Of a stretch of DNA of 23,065 nucleotides, positions 14,884-21,022 are shown piece after piece. The first letter of the stretch is position 1. The number at the start of each line of letters is the position of its first letter. The translations under genes were made by a program, and so were the position numbers. The DNA is taken from NCBI GenBank assembly GCA_007125875.1, contig SLCI01000180.1, positions 1-23,065 of the forward strand, written 5' to 3'. This DNA comes from Kiritimatiellia bacterium. GTDB taxonomy: Bacteria > Verrucomicrobiota > Kiritimatiellia > SLAD01. The notes under the pieces are model-generated. The model had not been told where the DNA came from, did not search any database, and was given only the letters and a program-made list of their open reading frames with translations.

Positions 14884-15918
14884 ATGAAGGGATTGACCGT
14901 AGCAGATATCGCGGCCCGCATTGGTGGCGAGGTTCAGGGCGGTGCCGACGCAATCGTACAAAGTGTTGCGGGCTTGCGTGAAGCCAGACCCACAGATATT
15001 TCCTTTCTGGCAAATCCCAAATATGTCGCCTATGTAAAGAACACCAAGGCCGCGGCCGTGCTGGTCCGCAAAGACTTCAGTGATGAGGTCGCGACGTCAT
15101 TAATCCGAGTCGACAATCCGGATGCAGCGTTTGCACAGGTCGCCTCTTGGTTCACCGTGCCACCGCCCGAATTTGCGCTTGGCATTCATCCCTCGGCGGT
15201 AATTAGCGACCAAGCGCAGATTGGCGAGGGCGTGTATATCGGGCCGCATTGTGTTGTTGAGGCGGGTGCCGTGATTGCCGATCGATGCGCCTTGATTGCA
15301 CAAGTCTACATTGGTCACGATGTTCAACTGGGGGCAGATAGTCGTATCTATCCGAATGTTACGATCCGGGAGGGCTGTCGGGTCGGACTGCGTGCAATTG
15401 TTCATAGTAGCAGTGTGATCGGCGGAGATGGTTTCGGCTATAGTGTCGACGAGAAAGGTGTGCGGACCAAAATTCCGCAATTGGGAATTGTCGAGATCGG
15501 CGATGATGTGGAGGTCGGTTCTGCAGTGACCATTGATCGGGCTCGTTTCGGACGCACGGTGATCGGTAACGGTGTGAAAATTGATAATCTTTGCATGATC
15601 GCGCACAACTGCGTGATTGGTGATCACGCCGTGATTGTTTCACAAGTGGGAATCTCGGGCAGCACGGTGGTCGGTCGCCATTCGATTTTGGCTGGGCAAG
15701 TCGGTGTGGCCGGTCACTTGGTTATTGGTGATCAAGTTGTTGCCGAAGCGCGCGCCGGTATTACCAAAGACATCCCTTCGGGACAGATGGTTTACGGTTT
15801 CCCCGCCGCACCGCGTGCGGAGGCGGCTCGGATTCATGCGCATGTTCAGCGCTTGCCGAAGCTGAAAGAGAAGGTGGCGGACTTGGAAGCCCGCCTAAAG
15901 GAATTGGAAAGCCGCTAG
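14884..15918 (+). CDS. lpxD: UDP-3-O-(3-hydroxyacyl)glucosamine N-acyltransferase
   Basis: Third step of lipid A synthesis: transfers a 3-hydroxyacyl chain from ACP to the amino group of UDP-3-O-acylglucosamine. The 344-residue protein has the N-terminal uridine-binding domain (about 1-100; ISFLANPKYVAYVKNTKAAAVLV), a left-handed beta-helix of hexapeptide repeats (about 105-305), and a C-terminal helix (RLPKLKEKVADLEARLKEL). The catalytic histidine is His241 within IAHNCVIGDH, equivalent to His239 of E. coli LpxD. GGDGFGY and YGFPAAPRAEA are family motifs. GGGAG at 14871-14875 supports the ATG. It closes the plus-strand cluster, and its stop overlaps that of the convergent sulfurtransferase gene. 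Confidence 0.97.
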   Translation: MKGLTVADIAARIGGEVQGGADAIVQSVAGLREARPTDISFLANPKYVAYVKNTKAAAVLVRKDFSDEVATSLIRVDNPDAAFAQVASWFTVPPPEFALGIHPSAVISDQAQIGEGVYIGPHCVVEAGAVIADRCALIAQVYIGHDVQLGADSRIYPNVTIREGCRVGLRAIVHSSSVIGGDGFGYSVDEKGVRTKIPQLGIVEIGDDVEVGSAVTIDRARFGRTVIGNGVKIDNLCMIAHNCVIGDHAVIVSQVGISGSTVVGRHSILAGQVGVAGHLVIGDQVVAEARAGITKDIPSGQMVYGFPAAPRAEAARIHAHVQRLPKLKEKVADLEARLKELESR

Positions 15919-16751
15919 TCGGCTCGCTCGATCGGCGCCGAAATTAGATTTCCCCATTCGGTCCAACTGCCGTCGTAGTTGCACACATCATCCAAGCCGA
16001 GCAATCCCGCCAAAGCGAACCATGTGTGAGCAGAACGCTCGCCAATTCGGCAGTACACCACAGTCTTCCGGTTTGGATCCAAGCCCGCACGTGTAAACAG
16101 ATCAAGCAGCTCATCCCACGATTTAAAGGTGCCGTCCTCGTTGACGGTTTCTGTCCATGGTATATTGATGGCGCCGGGGATATGCCCGCCGCGCAGTGCC
16201 GACTCTTTCATGCCGGGTGGCGCGATGACTTCTCCCCGATATTCAGCCGGTGAACGAACATCGACCAAATTCAATGTGCCATGATCTAGATGCGCAAAGA
16301 CCTCATCCTTGAAGCAGCGAATCGCATGCGTGGGCTCAGCGGGAACATAAATCGACGGCTCGGTGGTCGGAACCTCCGTTACAAGACGACGACCCTCAAG
16401 AATCCATTTCGTTCGGCCGCCATCCATAAGTTTTAGCTTATCTTTTGCGTGGCCGTGATAGCGAAACTGCCATAACGCATAGGCAGCAAACCAGTTGTTG
16501 TTATCGCCGTAAAAGACCACGGTAGTGTTTGCGGTGATGCCGAGCTGGCTGCAAAGCTGTTTGAACTGGGTTGGGGTTAAAACATCGCGCCGGACGCTGT
16601 CACAAAGCTGTGAAGTCCAGTTAACACCAAAGGCACCTTGAACGTGACCGTGATCATAGGCCGAAGTGTCAACATCCACCTCCAACAATCGAACGTGCGA
16701 AGCACGCCCCTGCTGAGCCACCCACTCGGTATTGACCAACATATTCCCCAT
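15915..16751 (-). CDS. thiosulfate/3-mercaptopyruvate sulfurtransferase (two rhodanese domains)
   Basis: Moves sulfane sulfur from thiosulfate or 3-mercaptopyruvate to an acceptor. The sequence closely resembles the actinobacterial CysA type: LEVDVDTSAYDHGHVQGA, YGDNNNWFAAYALWQFRYHG and MDGGRTKW in the inactive N-domain; LVDVRSPAEYRGEV, GGHIPGAINIPW and the active-site loop CRIGERSAHTW in the C-domain with Cys234. The protein ends NYDGSWTEWGNLISAPIE. The ATG at 16751 (278 residues) is preferred over the longer frame from 16799: it matches the family length of about 277, and a good -10/-35 pair lies inside the longer version. ATG at 16742 is an alternative. The true substrate cannot be told from sequence. 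Confidence 0.9.
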   Translation of the reverse strand: MGNMLVNTEWVAQQGRASHVRLLEVDVDTSAYDHGHVQGAFGVNWTSQLCDSVRRDVLTPTQFKQLCSQLGITANTTVVFYGDNNNWFAAYALWQFRYHGHAKDKLKLMDGGRTKWILEGRRLVTEVPTTEPSIYVPAEPTHAIRCFKDEVFAHLDHGTLNLVDVRSPAEYRGEVIAPPGMKESALRGGHIPGAINIPWTETVNEDGTFKSWDELLDLFTRAGLDPNRKTVVYCRIGERSAHTWFALAGLLGLDDVCNYDGSWTEWGNLISAPIERAD

Positions 16752-16757
16752 GTCGGC

Positions 16758-16786
16758 AGTATAGCGGAAATAAGGCTGATGTGGAA
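16758..16786 (-). promoter_or_regulatory. putative promoter of the sulfurtransferase gene
   Basis: On the minus strand TTCCAC (16786-16781) and TATACT (16763-16758) are separated by 17 bases. The -10 is 5/6 to consensus and the -35 is 3/6. Expected initiation falls at about the ATG at 16751, so the message may be leaderless. The -35 touches the end of the inverted-repeat unit that begins at 16786. Confidence 0.5.
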
Positions 16787-16816
16787 CCACGAAAACCACG
16801 GAAAGGCTAGAAAAGG
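16786..16816 (+). repeat. left inverted repeat of GxxExxY unit
   Basis: Starts ACCACGAAAACCACGG and ends AGAAAAGG. Pairs in inverted orientation with 17279-17309, 26/31 identical by eye. Confidence 0.6.
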
Positions 16817-16854
16817 ATTGCGAGCGGGATTCCGTGCCGCTCCAGTATCAACGA

Positions 16855-17232
16855 TTACAATACGATCCGTTCGTATTGTAGTTTAGGGTGATGACCGAAG
16901 TTCACCAGCAGCCCTAGCCTGAATCCCGTTGCCTTCAGATAGTTAAGGACTTGCGCTCGGTGTTCGTTAGTCAATGCGGTGACCGCTTTCAACTCTATGA
17001 TGATTTTGCCATGGCAAACGAAGTCTGGGATGTAGCGCTGCTTAAGATGCGTTCCCTTGTAGCTGAGTGCCAGCGACTTTTGTGGTTCAAACGGAATTTC
17101 CTGAAGTGCGAATTCCAGTCCCAAGCATTCCTGATAGACCGGCTCCACGAAACCATGGCCCTTCTCTTTATATACTTCAAAGCAGGCACCCATGATCTTA
17201 TAGCTCTCTTCTTTATATATCAACTCTGCCAC
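16855..17232 (-). CDS. GxxExxY family protein (PD-(D/E)XK nuclease-like)
   Basis: A 125-residue protein of the GxxExxY family. The naming motif is Gly27-Phe-Val-Glu30-Pro-Val-Tyr33. The nuclease-like core follows: YIPDFV with Asp70, IIIELKAV with Glu80 and Lys82 (the PD...ExK pattern), then HRAQVLNYLKATGFRLGLLVNFG and the terminal YERIV. The family is assigned to the PD-(D/E)XK superfamily, but the substrate and cellular role are unknown. The GTG at 17232 is chosen because AGGAG (17243-17239) is exactly six bases upstream and MAELIYKEESYKIMGACFEV is the usual N-terminus; the longer frame runs through repeat sequence and guaB. All nuclease-core residues appear intact. The gene is surrounded by inverted repeats and ends in a hairpin that includes its stop codon. 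Confidence 0.85.
   Translation of the reverse strand: MAELIYKEESYKIMGACFEVYKEKGHGFVEPVYQECLGLEFALQEIPFEPQKSLALSYKGTHLKQRYIPDFVCHGKIIIELKAVTALTNEHRAQVLNYLKATGFRLGLLVNFGHHPKLQYERIVL
16856..16880 (-). terminator. perfect hairpin over the 3' end of the GxxExxY gene
   Basis: TACAATACGA (16856-16865) and TCGTATTGTA (16871-16880) form a perfect 10-bp stem with a 5-base loop. It encodes the last residues of the gene (YERIV) and covers most of the stop codon. It has the shape of a bidirectional terminator or 3' stabiliser but no long U-run follows on either strand. Confidence 0.55.
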
Positions 17233-17278
17233 AGCCGTCTCCTTGGTCTTGCAATACAAAGAACGCAATAGGCTGTTC

Positions 17279-17309
17279 CCTTTTCGTGCCCTTTCGTGCT
17301 TTTCGTGGT
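17279..17309 (-). repeat. right inverted repeat of GxxExxY unit
   Basis: On the minus strand it starts ACCACGAAAAGCACGAAA and ends ACGAAAAGG. It lies in the 86-base gap between the guaB stop (17319) and the GxxExxY start (17232), and internally repeats a CACGAAA motif about every ten bases. Confidence 0.6.
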
Positions 17310-17318
17310 CTCCCTTTG

Positions 17319-18815
17319 TCAGCTTCGGGAGCGATAGTTCGGCGCGTCTTTGGTAATCGTTATGTCGTGCGCATGGCCTTCGTTGGCACCCGCCGGACTG
17401 ATGCGGCGGAATTGTCCGCGTGCGTGCAAGTCGGCCATCGTGCGACAGCCGCAATAGCCCATGCCCGCTCGTAAACCGCCCGCTTGCAGCTTGAGCACTT
17501 GGGCGACCGAACCGGCAAACGGCACCATGCCCTCTACGCCTTGGGGCACCAATTCATCTTCTCCGGCACCACCTTGTCCATAACGTTCACGGCTACCGGC
17601 TCGATTCCGCATGGCGTCCAGGCTGCCCATGCCTCGATACACAACATACTGACGTCCTTGATAGATCATTTTCTCGCCGGGGCTTTCGTCCGTTCCCGCC
17701 AGGATCGATCCCATCATGACGGCATCAGCACCCGCCACGATCGCTTTCACGATATCGCCCGAACTGCGAATACCGCCGTCCGCGATAACCGGGATTCGAC
17801 CTTCCAGCGCACTCGCACACTCATAGATGGCGGTCAGTTGAGGAATACCTACACCGGCCACCACGCGGGTCGTGCAGATGGAGCCGGGACCAATCCCGAC
17901 TTTTACCGCGTCTGCCCCGGCTTCGACTAGGGCAAGAGCGGCTTCCGCGGTCGCGATGTTACCTGCAATCACTGCGACTTCCGGATACTGCTCCTTCGTC
18001 CACGCCACCATTTGCAATACACCCGCACTATGGCCATGAGCAGTATCTACGACTAGGACATCGACATGCTGGGCGGCTAGAGCCTCTACGCGCTCGTTAT
18101 CGCCCGGACCCACCGCAGCTGCGACCCGCAACCGATATTGTGCATCGCGATTGATCAAAGGCTGTTCGTTTTCAATCAAGGAGCGGACATCGGTATAACT
18201 GTAAAGCCCAGCCAGTCGGTTTCGTTCAACGAGAGGCAGTTTACCAATCCGTTCCGCCTGCATAATGCGGTAGGCTTCTCGTAAGGTGGTGCCGGCTGGT
18301 GCGGTAACCACTTCAGTGGTCATCACGGAGCCAATGGGTGCATGCGGGTCCGTCGTGAATTTGATGTCGCGAGATGTTAGTAGGCCAACCAAGTGGCCAT
18401 CGTCGTCAACAATCGGAAAGCCGCTGAACGTTAGCCCGCGCGCTTTGCGCAGCGCCTGCACTTCATCGAGGGTCTGGTCGGCGTGAAAGGTCACCGGTTC
18501 CATGATCAATCCGTTCAGGTGCACTTTCACTGCGTGAACTAGATCGGCCTGTTCATCAGGCGTCATATTTTTGTGTATAACGCCAATTCCGCCTTGCATG
18601 GCCATCGCTACGGCCATCTCAGCCTCCGTCACCGTGTCCATCGCAGAGCTCAGGAAGGGAACCTGCAAGCGAATGTCAGCAGCAAGCCGGGTTTCCAGCT
18701 CCGCTTCGTGCGGCAGAAAATCGGCATACTGCGTGATCAGTGTGACGTCGTCGAAGGTCAGCGCCTCATGCGGGAAAGACGCCATGAATTCAGCTAGCGC
18801 GGGATTACGACTCAT
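17319..18815 (-). CDS. guaB: IMP dehydrogenase
   Basis: Oxidises IMP to XMP with NAD+, the committed step to GMP. The 498-residue protein has the N-terminal barrel start (LTFDDVTLITQYADFLP, PFLSSAMDTVTEAEMA), a pair of CBS domains (about 95-215; GFPIVDDDGHLVGLLTSRDIKF, LPLVERNRLAGLYSYTDV), then the barrel with VVDTAHGHS, GNIATAEAA and the active-site loop GIGPGSICTT with catalytic Cys314. ADGGIRSSGDIVKA, GSILAGTDESPGE and YRGMGSLDAM are the IMP-binding and flap-side motifs. The start ATG overlaps the stop of add (ATGA), so the two are translationally coupled. The enzyme ends in the usual ITKDAPNYR tail. Confidence 0.97.
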   Translation of the reverse strand: MSRNPALAEFMASFPHEALTFDDVTLITQYADFLPHEAELETRLAADIRLQVPFLSSAMDTVTEAEMAVAMAMQGGIGVIHKNMTPDEQADLVHAVKVHLNGLIMEPVTFHADQTLDEVQALRKARGLTFSGFPIVDDDGHLVGLLTSRDIKFTTDPHAPIGSVMTTEVVTAPAGTTLREAYRIMQAERIGKLPLVERNRLAGLYSYTDVRSLIENEQPLINRDAQYRLRVAAAVGPGDNERVEALAAQHVDVLVVDTAHGHSAGVLQMVAWTKEQYPEVAVIAGNIATAEAALALVEAGADAVKVGIGPGSICTTRVVAGVGIPQLTAIYECASALEGRIPVIADGGIRSSGDIVKAIVAGADAVMMGSILAGTDESPGEKMIYQGRQYVVYRGMGSLDAMRNRAGSRERYGQGGAGEDELVPQGVEGMVPFAGSVAQVLKLQAGGLRAGMGYCGCRTMADLHARGQFRRISPAGANEGHAHDITITKDAPNYRSRS

Positions 18816-20029
18816 CCCAACAGTTCCTGCTCCAGCGCTTCATAACGGTTAATCACCTGCCGAACGTATCGCCGTTTCTCATTGTAGCTGCCGGGATAGA
18901 AGCTGCCCTTGAAGCCGGAGATCACGATGTTGCGCAATTGCTGGCGCGTAACCGGAATTTCTTTAACCAACAGTTCGAGCTCTTCCGAAACGGTTGTGTT
19001 CGAGACGAGTCGATTATCTGTGCAGATCGATATCGATAAGTTGTGATCCAGCATTTGCCGTATCGGATGGTCGGCAACAGATTTAATCGAAGGCGTTGTT
19101 TGCAGGTTGCTTGTGAGATTCACCTCGATTGCGATCCGTTGGCTAGCGATATACTCGGCCAGCAGGCGAGTATATTGTTCGGGATCTTCAATCATCGGGT
19201 TCTGAATCATTTCATGGGCGAACAAAAAGGTGCCGTGTCCAATGCGGTTGGCATGGCAATCGGTGATGGCTTGGAAAATGGATTCAGGTCCGTAGGCCTC
19301 GCCGGCATGCACGGTCTTGCGTAGAAAGTTTTTGTGTGCGTAAGCGAAGGCTTCGCAGTGATCACCGGCCGGATAACCCGCCTCTTCGCCAGCCAAATCA
19401 AAGGCGACGACCGGGATGCCCTCTTTTTGGGCCATCGCCACGCCAGCTCGAGCGATTTCAAGCGAGGCCGTGGCAAAGACTTCCTTCTTGCGGGCATACG
19501 ACATTAGGCCCAAAAGTTTGCGGTAATAATCGGACATATGCTCGTTAAAGGAGCGTAAGGCGCAAACGATGATGCCGTACTCAAATGGAATGTCAGCGCC
19601 ATTCTTAACCGCTTCCGTACGATTGTGCTCGTTCTTCGCGCGATCCATGCCGACGGCTACGGAGCGAACGACATCAGCGAGCAAAAAGTCGTCATGGCAA
19701 TGCAATTGTGGCGCAAAGCGTACTTCAAGATAGCGCACGCCCTCTTCCTGATTGTCCTGCGCCAGCTCGTAGGCGATCCGCTCGATATTTTCGGCCTTTT
19801 GCATCACCGCGCAGGTGTAGGCAAACCCCTGCAGATATTCGGGCAAGCTGGAATAATGCGGTTTAAAGACTTTCTCTTTCAAGCCTGCTTCGTCGGTAGC
19901 TGGAAGAGGTATGCCATCCTGATCCGCCAATTCGATCAGGGTCGGAATGCGTAGCGATCCGTCCAAGTGGACATGGAGATCGGTTTTGGGAATGGCTCGA
20001 ATGAATTCTGGAGTAATGGCGGCGGTCAT
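18812..20029 (-). CDS. add: adenosine deaminase family protein
   Basis: Predicted zinc hydrolase that deaminates adenosine (or deoxyadenosine) to inosine. Metal and active-site motifs are in order: DLHVHLDGS with His19 and His21, VHAGEA with His241 and Glu244, RIGHGT, and CTDNRLVS with Asp338. The 405-residue length is at the long end of the family. A related deaminase such as one acting on modified adenosines cannot be ruled out. The ATG at 20029 is chosen because an AAGGA lies seven bases upstream and a promoter overlaps the longer frame. It overlaps guaB by four bases, joining adenosine salvage (to inosine and hence IMP) to GMP synthesis. Confidence 0.88.
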   Translation of the reverse strand: MTAAITPEFIRAIPKTDLHVHLDGSLRIPTLIELADQDGIPLPATDEAGLKEKVFKPHYSSLPEYLQGFAYTCAVMQKAENIERIAYELAQDNQEEGVRYLEVRFAPQLHCHDDFLLADVVRSVAVGMDRAKNEHNRTEAVKNGADIPFEYGIIVCALRSFNEHMSDYYRKLLGLMSYARKKEVFATASLEIARAGVAMAQKEGIPVVAFDLAGEEAGYPAGDHCEAFAYAHKNFLRKTVHAGEAYGPESIFQAITDCHANRIGHGTFLFAHEMIQNPMIEDPEQYTRLLAEYIASQRIAIEVNLTSNLQTTPSIKSVADHPIRQMLDHNLSISICTDNRLVSNTTVSEELELLVKEIPVTRQQLRNIVISGFKGSFYPGSYNEKRRYVRQVINRYEALEQELLG

Positions 20030-20061
20030 GATCTTATCCTTCCTGTAACGTTTGCCGCTAG

Positions 20062-20090
20062 AGTATAGCGGTATCATTCGCATCTGGCTA
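20062..20090 (-). promoter_or_regulatory. putative promoter of add-guaB
   Basis: Minus strand TAGCCA (20090-20085) and TATACT (20067-20062) are 17 bases apart; matches are 4/6 and 5/6 to sigma70 consensus. Initiation near 20055 would leave a leader of about 26 bases with the Shine-Dalgarno. It is back-to-back with the tRNA-Leu promoter. Confidence 0.5.
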
Positions 20091-20120
20091 GTCTTGATAT
20101 CGAAATGGCGAGAACACGGA

Positions 20121-20149
20121 TTGACGCACTTGGGGTTCGGTGCTACAAC
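20121..20149 (+). promoter_or_regulatory. promoter of tRNA-Leu
   Basis: TTGACG (20121-20126), 17-base spacer, TACAAC (20144-20149) preceded by TGC, an extended -10. The -35 matches 5/6. Initiation would fall about 18 bases before the tRNA, a normal spacing. Confidence 0.6.
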
Positions 20150-20173
20150 ACTCGTCCTGCTTTATCCTCGGCT

Positions 20174-20260
20174 GCACCCGTGGTGGAACTGGCAGACACG
20201 CAAGATTCAGGTTCTTGTGCTCGCAAGGGCGTGGAGGTTCGAATCCTCTCGGGTGCACCA
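20174..20260 (+). tRNA. tRNA-Leu (anticodon CAG)
   Basis: The acceptor stem is GCACCCG/CGGGTGC with A73 and an encoded CCA. The anticodon stem CAAGA/TCTTG encloses the loop TTCAGGT, with CAG at 20208-20210. A long variable arm (class II) lies around TGCTCGCAAGGGCG, and the T arm is GGAGG/CCTCT with a TTCGAAT loop. The 87-base length and long variable arm identify leucine. Confidence 0.94.
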
Positions 20261-20321
20261 TTCGCATGATCTTGTGCGGAACTTTTGGCGATCGCGTTTT
20301 CCTGCAATAATGGCTAATCGC

Positions 20322-20351
20322 TTGGACGCGTCGTTAGGGCTGTGGTAGATT
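20322..20351 (+). promoter_or_regulatory. possible promoter of the HNH gene
   Basis: TTGGAC (20322-20327), 18-base spacer, TAGATT (20346-20351); each hexamer is 4/6 to consensus. A short hairpin CTCGC (20361-20365)/GCGAG (20371-20375) would lie at the start of the leader. Confidence 0.3.
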
Positions 20352-20410
20352 CTGCCTGTGCTCGCGGCGAGCGAGCCCATTGTTTTCACTGATGAACGGT
20401 TTTCAATGAC

Positions 20411-21022
20411 ATGAGTGAGGCTCTAAACAATCAAGTCTTGGTGCTGAATCGGCTCTGGCAGGCGGTAAACATCTGTTCTGTCGAGCGGGCCATGGCTTTG
20501 CTCTACACCGATCACGCGCAGGTCGTGGATGAGTCAGAGGGGGTGTTTAACACCTTTTCTTTCCAGGAATGGTGTGATCTGTCGACGACCGAACCGCACG
20601 AGGACATGATCCACTCGATTTCCTTGCGGATTCGGATACCCCGCGTCATCGTGCTGTTATTTTTTGATCGCTTGCCACGCAAAGAGGTGAAGTTTACGCG
20701 CAATAACTTGTTCGAGCGCGATCATAACACCTGCCAGTATTGTGGGAATAAGTTCGAGCGCTCCGACTTGAATATTGATCATGTGGTACCGCGCCAGCGC
20801 GGCGGTAAAACGACGTGGACCAATGTGGTGTGTAGTTGTGTGCCCTGCAACCATCGCAAAGGTAGCCGTACGCCGGAAGAGGCGGGCATGCGTTTATTGA
20901 GGGAACCCCGAAAGCCGAAATGGCGACCATTTGTCGAAATAAAGTTCGGTCGCCAAGCGCATCGTAGCTGGCGACATTTCATCGATTTGGCCTATTGGAA
21001 TGTTGAGCTTGGACACGATTAG
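20411..21022 (+). CDS. HNH endonuclease family protein
   Basis: A 203-residue protein of the widespread chromosomal HNH family. The N-terminal half has the recurring segment VLVLNRLWQAVNICSVERAMALLY and a helical stretch ending RIPRVIVLLFFDRLPRKEVKFTRNNLFERD. The HNH core follows: CQYCG (zinc pair one), LNIDHVVPRQRGGKTTW with Asp-His at its centre, then WTNVVCSCVPCNHRKG with the second pair and the final Asn-His. The ten C-terminal residues before the stop continue into sequence that also encodes the next gene. The role of this family is not established; a DNA-related metal-dependent nuclease activity is inferred from the HNH core. No strong Shine-Dalgarno precedes the ATG. Confidence 0.88.
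   Translation: MSEALNNQVLVLNRLWQAVNICSVERAMALLYTDHAQVVDESEGVFNTFSFQEWCDLSTTEPHEDMIHSISLRIRIPRVIVLLFFDRLPRKEVKFTRNNLFERDHNTCQYCGNKFERSDLNIDHVVPRQRGGKTTWTNVVCSCVPCNHRKGSRTPEEAGMRLLREPRKPKWRPFVEIKFGRQAHRSWRHFIDLAYWNVELGHD

Larger units (their letters stand above)
16786..17309 (-). mobile_element. GxxExxY cassette bounded by 31-base imperfect inverted repeats
   Basis: The left end (16786-16816, read on +) and right end (17309-17279, read on -) begin with the same ten bases ACCACGAAAA and agree at 26 of 31 positions by hand alignment. The 524-base unit between them holds one gene and a perfect hairpin. It lies between guaB (stop 9 bases away) and the sulfurtransferase promoter. I see no target-site duplication and no transposase. 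A small non-autonomous or domesticated mobile unit is inferred. ACCACGAAAA-CACGAAA type repeats next to GxxExxY genes are, from memory, common in PVC-group genomes. Confidence 0.5.

Noticed and set aside
16786..17309. Target-site duplication around the GxxExxY unit
   Set aside because: The bases just outside the two ends (GTGGA on the left, CTCCC on the right) do not match, so there is no direct proof of transposition.
17233..17454. N-terminal extension of the GxxExxY protein
   Set aside because: It reads through the inverted repeat and into the end of guaB in another frame; GTG at 17232 has an ideal AGGAG.
20030..20083. 18-residue N-terminal extension of add
   Set aside because: Contains a promoter-like -10 and the Shine-Dalgarno for the ATG at 20029.
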